The notes below the pieces were generated by a model. It searched no databases and was not told the DNA's origin. It worked only from the letters and a program-made list of their open reading frames with translations. Below are positions 43,111 to 53,024 of a stretch of 64,000 bases of DNA, piece by piece. Made by a program: the position numbers and the translations under genes. Location: positions 92,781,729-92,845,728 of the forward strand of contig JBCNJP010000010.1 of NCBI GenBank assembly GCA_039602395.1. Direction: 5' to 3'. Origin of the DNA: Deinandra increscens subsp. villosa (taxonomy: Eukaryota > Streptophyta > Magnoliopsida > Asterales > Asteraceae). How positions within the stretch are numbered: the first letter of the stretch is position 1; each line of letters begins with the position of its first letter.

Positions 43111-44689
43111 CTACAAACCGCGACGAACTTTCATTTTCTCAAATATTTCATCTTTCTCTTTCTCCACAATCGCCCGACGCTCATCCGACAACCCCGATGT
43201 GTCAACACACAATGCACGAATTTCGTTGTAACGGGTATTTTCCTCCCGTAACAACGTCCTCTTTTTTTGCTCGATCACAAACTCCTTAAGATTGTTGTTG
43301 AATTCCTTCTCGATAGCCAATTCTTTTTCTTGACGAATGAACTTTTTCTTCCCCACCGGTCGTTTCAAAATATTCATTTCCGGCTCCTCTTCGTCCTCGT
43401 CCAAATCGACCGCCTCGTTAAGGTTGATCCCGCAACGGCCCGTGGACGCCGAACCCATCGGGCTATCTCTCTCCGTTGACGACCTCTTCTTTGACGCCAC
43501 CGGCCCCTCCATGATCTCACGGAATTTGGGAGATCGCTTCAAGCAGTTGAAGTGATCGATTGGAGGTGCACTTTTGTGATCATCTTGATAACGGTTGATC
43601 GCTTTGTTCATAACGTCAAGGTCACTTTCACCGCTCTTACGGTGGCGTTCGCAACCTTCCCAAACTCCTTGAAATTTTGATACCTTTGGCCTCAAGATCC
43701 CCCACTTTCCACTCAACTTATCATTGTTGCGAAACATCGTGTAGCCTTTACCCTTTCGCAACTCGTGGAACCCGATACTAACACGGTCCCAAAACGCACC
43801 TTTCGATTGCGAGTTACCTATTTAAAAAATATATTGAACCATAAATATAAATTAGTAATTTATGATACACCTACACACGTAAATCACTTTACAAACTAAA
43901 TTACATAAATTATATCAGTATATGAATTTGAATTTAAAACCTTCAACTAAAATGACAAAGACTCTATAAAATAGATAGTACCACATTAACATAAACATAG
44001 ATTAACAATTTATTTATTTATTTACTTTTAGTTATGATATAACTCATTTTATTTATACCGAAATGCACAAACAATTTTTTAGTTTGTACATTTGACCGTC
44101 AAATACGGCAGCATCGAATTAGAGTCCTCTTGCACAATGATTCATAATAACTACATGGGTAATTAAAAAAAATGTATCAATTAGTTTATTTGCACAATGA
44201 TTCATAATAACTTAGCTAAAAAATTTAGTGAAGAAAAAAATAAAAACTTTTATTAGAAGAAAAAATACCGTGTTTCGGGTCTTCGGAGGCGTCGATATAC
44301 GCCTTGATCAAGTCAAGCTCCTCCTCGAGATCCCATTTTGATTTTTTTTCCGTTGGAGCCGTGGTACCCTCGACGGGTTGTTTTCCCTTTCCTCTTCCTT
44401 TTTTAACCCGAGTATTGACTTGGGTCTCCGGGACCACTTCGACATCGTCATCGTCTTGCTCGAATAACGGCGTTTGGGGATGAGATGGAAATTGAAATGG
44501 AGTAGGAGCTTGCGGTTGACCCCATTGAGCATAGTTGTTGAAGTTGGGGTTGGGGTTGTACATGTTTTGAGGGGGGTTCGGGCCCGTGTAAAGAGGGTTC
44601 GGTTGACCCGCGTACATGGGCATTTGCCACGGGTTTGGGTGATTTGGGGGGACCGGGTATTGATTGTTAGAACTTTGGTTTGGATTCAT
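43111..44689 (-). CDS. PIF/Harbinger ORF1: Myb/trihelix-like DNA-binding protein
   Basis: Two exons, 44689-44269 and 43817-43111; donor CACG|GTATTT, acceptor AAATAG|GTAACT, in phase, 375 residues. The start chosen is MNPNQSSNN at 44689; a more distal in-frame ATG (44704) adds five residues. Residues 1-110 are Pro/Asn/Gln-rich; then an acidic patch and a basic KKGRGKGKQ patch; a SANT/Myb-like fold starts near 120 (KWDLEEELDLIKAYIDASED ... GAFWDRVSIGF ... KWGILRPKVSKFQG) and the C-terminal part, Glu/Lys-rich with coiled-coil character, matches the NAM-associated C-terminal type. In characterised Harbinger systems this protein binds the transposon ends and brings the transposase into the nucleus. 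In Asteraceae databases relatives are often misnamed glutathione S-transferase T3-like. It is divided from the transposase by about 470 bp and reads in the same direction. Confidence 0.8.
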
Positions 44690-45021
44690 TGTGTAAACTA
44701 GCAAAAATAAAGAAGAAAAGTAGAAGAAGAGAAGGATTGTATATAAAAATATTGTGTGGTGGTGTTTAAATAATAAGAATGTTTGAATATAGAGAATGTT
44801 TAAAAATAATTGAATTTTCTTTTTTTTTTAATTAAGGAAACTAGTCTCCAACGGTTATGTAATTAAAGAATTTGTACCGTTAGAAATTTCCAATTGAAGA
44901 CACTATCTGCGTGGAGATATCAGCGCCCTCCACCACGCCAACTCAATGGCACCATACTGGGGTGGTGAACACGCCTTATAACGGCGCTGTGGGTGGTAAT
45001 ACGCCGGTATACCGGTTGGTC

Positions 45022-45418
45022 TTATAGGGGGGCGCCATAGTTTGGCGTTATAAGTTCAACGGGCGCTAAAAGATGGTATGGTGGGTCAAGATCCAATCCT
45101 AAAATTCCACTTATTTTTTATTTTTATTTTTTTATCAGTTTAATTAATAAAAAAATAACTCAATTTAACACCATGTATACTCCACTTGGTGTTAAAGTGT
45201 CTTGTTTTATTAAGTAAGCTAGAGAAGAACAACCAATTAAGAAAAAACATTTTTCATGTTTTATTAAACTCGTTGTTTTTTATTTATTTTCAAAAAAAAA
45301 TTAGCTAATAATGTTAAAAGAAAACAAAAATGTACCGCTCTTTTAAATATTTCATGAACAGAAAAACAACTCAATCATCGTGTGCACAACCAACATCAAC
45401 TCTAGGGTACGAAACATG
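45022..45418. other. Flank of the Harbinger element
   Basis: No gene. 45022-45075 (GGGGGGCGCC, TTTGGCG, CAACGGGCGC) resembles, in inverted order, the outermost 75 bp at the left end of the transposon, so the true right border may lie up to 50 bp further out. Confidence 0.4.
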
Positions 45419-45600
45419 CACTACTAGAAAAAAATAATAATTAGCGACACAACTTTTGGTAGCAAACTTGTTGCAAAAACGATTTTGTGACTCATTTACA
45501 CTAAAAACATTTTGTAACAAAAATTGATACCGCAAAATGTTTGCGACATATTTACTACAAATAGAGTGACAATTTTGCGACAAAACAATTATGTCGTAAA
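45419..45600 (+). mobile_element. CACTA-type left end
   Basis: CACTACTAGAAAAAAATAAT, followed by repeated GCGACA/TTTTGCGACAAA/TGTCGTAAA words, the CACTA terminal and subterminal pattern but with a word set different from the ends at 14917 and 38488. No matching right end was found downstream. Confidence 0.55.
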
Positions 45601-45675
45601 TTTCTCACATAATTAACAAACCAGCCACTACTTAATGTTATTACGCTAATTACACAATTTAACTATTTATCAAAA

Positions 45676-46545
45676 TGTGTTCATTAAATTTTTATATCTT
45701 CTCAGTCTTGTTCTCATTAAATAAAATAAACATATAATAAGAAATTATATAAAATGTTTAAAAAAACAAAAGTATCTAGAATATGTTATTTCTTTATATG
45801 TACTAAACGCTTTGTTTGTATGTACAAAACACGTACTTTGTTTATTAATTTTTTCAGAAGTTTTCTATATATTCTTTTTAAAAACTTTTTACTTATTTAG
45901 TTTCAGGTTCATCGTGTGTTTAGTTTTTTAATTTTATTCGGAGAAAATAATTATTTATTTAATAATTTCATTTTAATGATTACAATAATTTCTTCTTTGT
46001 TCTAGTAAACTATTAAACATTGTTCTATTATTTAATAATTTCAAACGTTCGTAACCTTTGTGTAAACATGGTTACACAACATTACATACAACAATACTTA
46101 TAATTTCATTTTAACGTGATGAACCTAAACTAAATAGTTAAAAAGTTTTTAAAAATAATAAATAAAAAAGCATCTAAAACCTTTAATTAATAAACAAAGC
46201 GTTTAGTAGAAATATATAAAGAAACTAAAAATTAAAAAGTATATATGTTTGAAAAGATAAAAAAAATTCCATGTAAAAGAATTTTATAAAAATAGTGTTC
46301 ATTAAATTTTTGCATGTTTTCACTCTTATTCTCACTCACTGGATAAAATAAGCTTATATTAAAAATTTATCTAAAATGTTAAAAAAAGTATCTAAAAAAA
46401 ACTAAAATTACGTTATTTAGTATTCTCTGACAATTGTTGTTCTCCAACTTTTTATAAAATCCCTTTTCATGGAAAAATGTTTATCTTTTCAAACATATAT
46501 ACTTAAATTTTTAATTTGTTTATATATTTCTACTAAACGCATAAT
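45676..46545. repeat. Nested direct and inverted repeats
   Basis: An inverted pair (46199-46272 and 46468-46540, GCGTTTAGTAGAAATATATA versus its complement, about 74 bp) encloses a copy of a direct repeat (GTGTTCATTAAATTTTTNNAT; 45676-45780 and 46294-46400). The part around 45795-45855 is a further inverted relative (ACTAAACGCTTTGTTT). The sequence is AT-rich, with no reading frame. Confidence 0.7.
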
Positions 46546-47225
46546 TAGATTAGATAACACATAATTACACATAGGTCCTCCTATTTATATCACCATGACT
46601 AAAGATAAATAACTAACACCATTAGTCTAACTTCCTAACCACCTAACGGTGTTAACCAACTTAACTAATTTTGGTGGTATGGACTTCGACACACACAAAC
46701 CATGCGGGTTGGGCTATCCGATTAATACAAACCCAAATATTCACATGGTGTTTAAGTTTGGGTGTCACATTTTAATTTAGTATTTTCGATGAAAAACTTG
46801 TTTATAAAATTGATTAATTAATAGCTGGACCATTATATTAATTTAACAGCGCTTAACTAGGATATTTTTTAACAGCGTTTTTTCAAGTCTTTCTGTGACT
46901 GAATATAACCGTCCCAAGCTATTTAACGTTTTAGTTCCAATTCAAAAATCCTTCATAGGCGGAAACCAATGACAACTAGGTAAAATCATAGGCGGAAACC
47001 CGTAACTAAACCAGAAGGCTCGTGGTACTTAATTAAAATACTTGGCTCCATGTATGCATACTCTGACTATGAGATGTAGGAAATAAATATCAAAACAGCT
47101 TTACTAAATGACATGTATGTGAATGTGTTTATAGTTCGACCAAGGTTTTGTCAATCTTAAAAGAAAGAAAAATAAAATAAAAACATGTATGAAGTAATGT
47201 AAGCATCTAGAAGTTGAAAACTTTG
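46546..47225. other. AT-rich intergenic sequence
   Basis: No gene or transposon end is recognised; TCATAGGCGGAAACC occurs twice (about 46954 and 46987). Confidence 0.4.
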
Positions 47226-47520
47226 TTAGATAATAAAAGCATAAGACCTTAAAATTATCAAGAATAAAGATGAATCCTGACGTTTTACATGAAAGTTATA
47301 TATATAGACAATACATACTACACTAAAAAGACATCCGCCAGCCTTGAAGAGTCCTTTTTCAAAGGCAATCACATTTTTATGGATTAACAACAGATCGAAG
47401 AAGAGCATTGTCAATTGGGAAACCTGGTCTCTTCTTAATGTGTGATTGGTTGTAGTTTTGGTTTTCTTGTTTGGGGTTGTTTGTTCTGTTTTGGTGTGTT
47501 GTAGCTTCTCTCTATTTTGT

Positions 47521-47532
47521 GGTTTATATAAG
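47521..47532 (-). promoter_or_regulatory. TATA-box-like sequence on the minus strand
   Basis: The reverse complement reads CTTATATAAACC, followed downstream (toward lower coordinates) by an A/C-rich leader-like stretch. A 62-codon frame (47414-47226, MTMLFFDLLLIHKN) starts about 110 bases after it but has no recognisable homology, so a gene is not claimed. A cluster of repeated words lies upstream at 47602-48222. Confidence 0.35.
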
Positions 47533-47601
47533 TTGCTCCTCAGCTGTTAAAAGAAAATGGGACCTTCTATACTCACACCTCCTTACTTTTTTCTACATCT
47601 C

Positions 47602-48222
47602 TTACGGGGTCGTAACTAGTTTTACGGGGCTGTAAAACTTTTAAGGGGTCGTAAATATAGTTACGGGGTCATAAATCGCTAATTTCTAGGAATTCAGAGA
47701 TTCCCTGACTGATGTGATCATATTACTGGGGTGTAAACCTATTTACGGGGTCGTAAAAGTTCAAAATGACTGATTTTTTGTGTAGAATGAGTTTCAGTCG
47801 TTACTGTCTGTGAATTCACCTCCATTGTGAATCCTAAAGGTGAAATAATCTAGGTTTCCTGCGTATACAGCATCAGCTAGTAACCCTTCCTCGTGATCAT
47901 TAAGCGAACGAACTGAATACAAACATGGGTTAGTGGAAGCCATTATGGTTTTTGGAGTGGAAGATTTAAGATTTTTAATGGAAAATTATGGGGAGTTGGA
48001 GTGAACAGTTCAAGTGTATATATAGTGGGTTCATATGGGGATGTAAATATAATAACGGGGTAGTACAATGTGGCAGATAAAACATTTAAAAAAAACTTTT
48101 AGGGGGCCGTAAAGGGGTGTAAATTTAGAAATGTCCGACATTTGACTGGTGAAGTGTCAGAATTTTTGTGTTTTAGCTATACGACCCCGTAAATATATTT
48201 ACAGGGCCGTAAAAGGGTGTTA
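47602..48222. repeat. Cluster of TTACGGGGTCGTAA-type words
   Basis: About ten variants (TTACGGGGTCGTAA, TTTACGGGGCTGTAAA, TTTACGGGGTCGTAAA, ACGACCCCGTAAA, TTACAGGGCCGTAAA) are scattered over 620 bp in both orientations. The cluster lies between short inverted repeats TTCTATACTCACACC (47563-47577) and GGTGTGAGTATGGAA (48238-48252), so it may be the body of a small inverted-repeat transposon or of a solo LTR. Confidence 0.75.
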
Positions 48223-48479
48223 AATTAGAATCAATGGGTGTGAGTATGGAATCGGCCAAGAAAATATATATGGCAAGCTCTGACGCTGTGTACATACCAA
48301 TCTTGTCGGCTTTACTTTGAACCATTGTCTAAGTTCTCATATTTATTTATTATATAACAATGAAATTTGGTTCATGAATAGTGTACTTTTAGTTTCTCAT
48401 AGTTTTGCCACGTAACTTTAGTGCTTTGACGCTTTCTACTCCTAAACTTTTACGATTTATTTTTTTTTCTTTTCTAATT

Positions 48480-48970
48480 TCGTTTTTAGTATATTTTTAT
48501 AGTTTTATACTTTTACTACAAGACTTTTAGACTTTTACGTTTTATACCCCTTAATTTTTTTACGCTTTAGCTTTTAAACTTTTTTTTGTTTTAAGTTTTG
48601 TTGTTTTTTACTTTGGTCACGAAACTTTTAACTTTTCTACTTTTATTTTTAGTATACTTTTATAGTTTTATACTTTCACCACGAGACTTTTAGACTTTTA
48701 CGTTTTATACGACTTAACTTAGTATATTTTTATAGTTTTATACTTTCACCACAAGACTTTTAGACTTTTACATTTTATACTCCTTAATTATTTAACCCTC
48801 TAACTTTTAAAGTTTTTTTTTTGTTTTAAGTTTTTGTCTTCTACTTTGGCAACGAAACTTTTAATTATTCTACTTTCGCTTTTAATATACTTTTATAGTT
48901 TTATACTTTCACCACAAAACTTTTAAACTTTTACGTTTTATACCACTTAACTTTTTTTACTTTCGTTCAA
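48480..48970. repeat. Degenerate ~70-160-bp tandem repeats
   Basis: AGTATACTTTTATAGTTTTATACTTT followed by CACCACAAGACTTTTAGACTTTTACGTTTTATAC recurs at about 48488, 48650, 48721 and 48887 with T-rich spacers containing CTACTTTGGTCACGAAACTTTTAA. The sequence is strongly T-rich. Confidence 0.75.
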
Positions 48971-49105
48971 TATACAAATTCAACCCCGCGGCAACGCGAG
49001 GGAAAGGTAAACATCATGTTTTGATTGATTGCAAGTTGCTAGTAATCTGATCAGCTAGGTATCGGACATACCCGCAAAGTTTCGAGTATAATCGTTAGTT
49101 TATTA

Positions 49106-49463
49106 GGGTGTGAGGTATGCTCATTTCAATGATGTTTTAGGCATCAAATTGGACCAATGGGGTGATGCCAACAGGAGAGAGAAAATTGATGTAGAATTGA
49201 TGATTTTGTAGGGGGTATGCTCATTTCAATGATGTAGAATGGTTTTAATGGTTTTAATGGTTTTAATGGTTTTAATGTTCAAACGGTACAAAAAATGACC
49301 ATTGAAGGGTCAAGTTGGTTCGGCATCACTCGACGAATAAATGCCAAAATCTTCAAATTTGACGCCGATGCCAATGATCAAAAGGGGGAAGGTATGGTCG
49401 CCGAATTCGACAAACTCGGCGCCGCATCGATGCCGAGCTCTTAATCGAGCGTACCCCCTACCC
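49106..49463. mobile_element. Tourist-like (PIF/Harbinger) MITE
   Basis: Left GGGTGTGAGGTATGCTC and right, reverse-complemented, GGGTAGGGGGTACGCTC, both bordered by TTA (49103-49105 and 49464-49466). 358 bp, no protein. Internal GGTATGCTCATTTCAATGATGT occurs twice, and a GGTTTTAAT 9-mer is repeated about five times at 49238-49282. Confidence 0.6.
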
Positions 49464-50290
49464 TTAAAGACATATTTTATGTATACCCAGCTTGAAACCC
49501 TTCGGCTATCTATAAGGTAACTATTAATCAATTATATCTATTGGAGTCACCATAAATTGTCTCAAATCTCAAATAAATATAGATAATATACATATGATAC
49601 ATATTTATAATTAATTAAAAGAATAACGTTTAGTATATAATCAAGTAATCAACATATGTTATCAGTTAATCATATTGGACAAATTGATTGACCTTCAGAT
49701 AGTGCTAGAGGCGAATCTTTCCCATTGGATTACCAACCTCAATGGTATATATGTATATTACTTAAGGGAGAGAGGAGTGGTAGAAATTGAAATTTTGGAT
49801 TTAACCAATAAGAGTGTATCACATAGAAGAGTGAATTAAGAATAACTTTTGAAGAATTATAAAGAATTTCTAGTATATTTTGAGATGTCATGTGGCTATA
49901 GAGTAGAAGAGAAAAGGTGAATGTGAGTATATTTGAGGTGAATGTGAGTATATTTTGAAATGAATGTGAGTATGTATGAGTATGTACTGGTAAAAAAAAA
50001 AAGTTCTAAAAATATATATATACCCTCCCAACGGTCAAATTGGGAGTAGGGCTGACAATTTTGACACGGACACGAGAACACGACATGAAACACGACAATG
50101 TTAACAGTTTCGTGTTTAGGCTTAACAGGTTTCATGTCGTTAACAGGTCGACCTGTTAAGACCTGTTAATTTTCGTGTCTTAACAGGTCGAACCATGTTA
50201 ACCTTTTAAGACACGTTTATATTATAATAATATATATATGAGTAAAATACGGTTTGAGTCCCTGTGGTTTGCTGGTTTTCTCGGTTTGAG

Positions 50291-51510
50291 TCCAAAATTC
50301 AAAATTTTAACATTTCCGCCACTGTGGTTTTATTTTCTTTCCGTTTGACTCCCTCGCTAACTTTTCCGTTAGAATCTCAGTTAAATTGGCCCCCATGTGC
50401 GCTGCACATGAGGGCAATTTCGTCCTTTCACCCCATCTCCATTAATAACCTAAGGTTCACAAACTTTCCAACACCGGGTAACCATCTGCAACCGTTACCA
50501 AGAAGAAAGAAAACCACCCATGGAGACGCCGGCGGTAGGAACGATGGAGATACAAGGAAGAGGAAGAGCAATGGTGGCTCTCCGCCCTCTAAAATCCGGT
50601 GAAATCGTCCTCCGCGACTCCCCCATCCTCCTCTACTCCGCCCTCCCTTTCCACTCCGACAACCACCACCACGGCAACAACATCTACTGCTCCAATTGCT
50701 TCACCACCATCGCACAACAACCGCAAAACGTCTCCCGCTCATCCTGCGGTTGCCGATTTTGCACCATGGACTGCCAATCCACCGCCTCCGCCACCTCCCA
50801 CTCCCCCTGTGCTTGCCAAGACCTAATCCGCCTCCGTAACTACTTTTCCGGCCACCGTCAGCCGCTAGACGTTCAGATCCAGGCTCGGTTTCTCGTTTCT
50901 GCTTACAATCTCGCGTTGATTTCTCGATCGAAGTTTCAGACATTGCTCTCACTTCAAGGATATGTTGATTCCGATTCCGATTCGTCTGGTAATTTTACTC
51001 ATTCGCTCGTTTCCTCCGTCTGTCCCCCTCCGCCGCTCGAATTAGGGCTCGAATTAGGGTTCTGTTTGGAGCTAACTAGGGTTTTGCTAGCACTAAAACC
51101 CTTTCAAAACCTAATGAAATTAGGGCTCGAATACCGTAAATCTCGTATGGATCAAACTCTTCTTCCTGAGGTTCACGAACTTTCCAACACCGGGTAACCA
51201 TCTTAAATCCTTTACTCTTTTGAAGCTTACATGAGCATTTGAATGTTGGAATCGATGAATTTCGAGGTAGCGAGGGATCGGAGTGTGAGGGTGGATAAAA
51301 GATTCGGAGGGAAGTGATGAACTGTAAATGATGGGATAGTGACGGGGTTAGGTTATTAATGGAGATGGGGTGAAAGGACGAAATTGCCCTCATGTGCAGC
51401 GCACATGGGGGCCAATTTAACTGAGATTCTAACGGAAAAGTTAGCGAGGGAGTCAAACGGAAAGAAAATAAAACCACAGTGGCGGAAATGTTAAAATTTT
51501 GAATTTTGGA
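50291..51510. mobile_element. MULE-like/foldback unit with perfect 163-bp inverted repeats and a captured gene
   Basis: 50291-50453 and 51348-51510 are exact reverse complements as far as I can check (163 of 163). The left side continues outward with the GGTTTGAGTCCCTGTGGTTTG type sequence often seen at plant MULE ends; the right side is cut at the Helitron. Inside, a 34-bp direct repeat (GGTTCACRAACTTTCCAACA..., 50454-50487 and 51170-51203) brackets the gene fragment. The left copy of that repeat equals the 3' end of the captured ORF. Confidence 0.75.
50520..51197 (+). pseudogene. Captured 5' half of an ASHR2-like SET-domain gene
   Basis: 225 residues from ATG at 50520 to a stop at 51195. 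The sequence GRAMVALRPLKSGEIVLRDS is the SET-N start of the plant SMYD-like methyltransferase ASHR2 (SDG39). It is followed by the MYND-type zinc cluster (YCSNCF, SCGCRFC, DCQS, CAC) at about residues 58-100, then QARFLVSAYNLALISRSKFQ and SSVCPPPP, all in family order. The catalytic part of SET, with its NHxCxPN motif, and the C-terminal region are missing; full proteins are near 400 residues. The last ~40 residues diverge and end in the 34-bp direct repeat. The stretch is GC-rich compared with its surroundings. It lies between the 163-bp inverted repeats, so it is read as transposon-captured; transcription would yield a hairpin able to target the parent gene (inference). Confidence 0.7.
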
Positions 51511-51897
51511 GGTTAGTAACTCGTATACTACACGGGTTGAATTTAGGTTCATAATATTAGTTAAATATGAAATAAAATAATGATTAAGAAATTTAAAAAT
51601 TATAAATGACATAATTCATTATAAAATTATAACTGATAATTTAATATATTAAAGATGACAAATTCTTGATTAGTTTCCTTAAAAAAACTCAAATTATTTA
51701 GTAAATTTTCAAATCTACATTAACTTTGCCAAAAAATTTTAAATGAAAATTTAATTAAGATAAAATTGGTAATTAGAGTTAATTGGTAATTTACTAAATT
51801 AATAATTAAATGTGGTTTTAACATGTAGCAGTGCTGATATGGACACTTTAAAAAGAAGACATGTGAAAACCAATTTAGTGTTTTATTAGGATTAAGA
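51511..51897 (-). mobile_element. Small non-autonomous Helitron 2 (inverted)
   Basis: Reverse-complemented, it starts A|TCTTAATCCTAATAAAACAC at 51897 and ends with the hairpin CCCGTGTAGTATACGAG and TTACTAACC at 51511; the final TAG is missing where it abuts the MULE-like repeat. Same family as 17738-18133. Confidence 0.8.
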
Positions 51898-52049
51898 TAA
51901 GATAAGATATTTTAAATAATGTATTAAAGATATATTAGAATTAGATTATTAGGTGACGTCTCTCAAAATTCAATTCCATTTTTGTCGTAACATACACTCA
52001 TACATCTCTCAATTCTTAAACCCGTTAAAATACAGGTCGTGTTCGTGTC
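51898..52049. other. Sequence inside the hAT element right of Helitron 2
   Basis: AT-rich filler leading into the right subterminal repeats; nothing further recognised. Confidence 0.4.
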
Positions 52050-52389
52050 TAAACAGGTTGAGTGAAACAGGTTTTATTGTGTCGACCGTCGATTAGTTAA
52101 AATTTCGTGTCTAAACAGGTTTTATCGTGTCGACCCGTTAAAATACAGGTCGTGTTCGTGTTTTGAAAACTAGACACAAAAAATTTCCGTGTCGTGTCTT
52201 ATCATGTAGTGTCTTAACAGGTCGTATCTAACACGATTTGTCAGCCCTAATTGGGAGAAACGACAAAACCCTTCGACGGCTAGAAGAAGCCGCTAGAACC
52301 AAGCCATGGACGAAGCCGCTGAGTGGCGCCGGTGTTGCCGCCCAAGCCGCCCAAACCAAGAGCGAACCTGGAGCCCACTCCGTCCACCC

Positions 52390-52457
52390 TAAGCTTTATC
52401 CAATCACGATACAAACGATGGTATAAGCTTTATCCAATCACGATACAAATGATGGTG
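52390..52457. repeat. 34-bp unit in two tandem copies
   Basis: TAAGCTTTATCCAATCACGA... occurs at 52390-52423 and 52424-52457 with two differences. It lies in the region downstream of the KH gene. Confidence 0.85.
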
Positions 52458-53024
52458 CCTGTTGGTTGTTCACTTCATTTGCTAAAAAGATGCTACATTG
52501 AAGAATCCCGTCTTACAACTTCTGCAGCTAAACCCTAGTTCTTTTGCATGACCAACCCCCTTCCATAACACGAGTTGACTTTTTAAGTCAAACATGAGAG
52601 TATCCATGTTCTATAGATGACATTTTCCTGTTGGTGCGTGGATCCTGGATCTGTTTACCCATAACATGTAGATTCCATTTTTTTTTTTAATTTATGGGTC
52701 AGTAATAGCTTCTGAACCATGTTTTACCAACGGAATTTGTCTGGGTAAAGCATGCAATTGGCAACTTGTAGTAGTTAACTTACTCATTATCACAGATTCA
52801 TCATCACAGATCCGTTGTTAGACCTTCTATTCTTAATTACATCAGCAAACGAGGATGATCATCATCAAATATAATATCTCTGGTGAGACACTAATAATAC
52901 GAAATGTACCACAATACATTGCTATGTCTATGTGAAACCATGTCAATAAAAACTTGCAAAATATTTATTTAACAAGAAACAATACAAGAACAGGTGTTTC
53001 TAGTCTTACCTCCTTCAAAAAACA
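52458..53024 (-). other. Probable 3' untranslated/downstream region of the KH gene
   Basis: No coding sequence. It lies directly after the KH gene stop codon (TGA, 53027-53025). The polyadenylation site cannot be placed. Confidence 0.4.

Larger units (their letters stand above)
40919..45021 (-). mobile_element. PIF/Harbinger transposon with two intact-looking genes
   Basis: Ends GGACATACGGTATACC and, reverse-complemented, GACCAACCGGTATACC (12 of 16 match), flanked by TTA (40916-40918, 45022-45024), the target preference of this superfamily. It contains the transposase gene (41245-42639) and a Myb-like gene (43111-44689) in the same orientation, the standard two-gene layout. A second candidate left end, TTA|GGGCATAGGGTATACC at 40995, lies 76 bp further in, so the exact border is not certain. 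Confidence 0.75.
50047..52249. mobile_element. hAT-type non-autonomous element with nested contents
   Basis: The ends TAGGGCTGACAATTTTGACAC and, reverse-complemented, TAGGGCTGACAAATCGTG are flanked by a perfect 8-bp duplication ATTGGGAG (50039-50046, 52250-52257). The terminal ~200 bp on each side are rich in CGTGTC, TTAACAGGTCG and TAAACAGG words. No hAT transposase is present. The middle contains the inverted-repeat unit at 50291-51510 and a small Helitron. Confidence 0.88.

Noticed and set aside
47226..47414. 62-codon hydrophobic frame downstream of a TATA-like box
   Set aside because: No recognisable homology, a composition expected from AT-rich DNA, and an uncertain promoter.
48480..48970. 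Regular repeats as a CRISPR-like or satellite array
   Set aside because: Units vary in length and sequence, spacers are not unique, and the DNA is clearly plant nuclear; best described as degenerate tandem repeats.
48975..49010. CCCCGCGGCAACGCGAGGG as a Helitron 3' hairpin
   Set aside because: The stem is only partial and no CTRR end follows at the expected distance; kept as a possible decayed remnant only.
49310..49531. 73-codon minus-strand frame
   Set aside because: It overlaps the Tourist-like MITE and its border, so it is chance coding.
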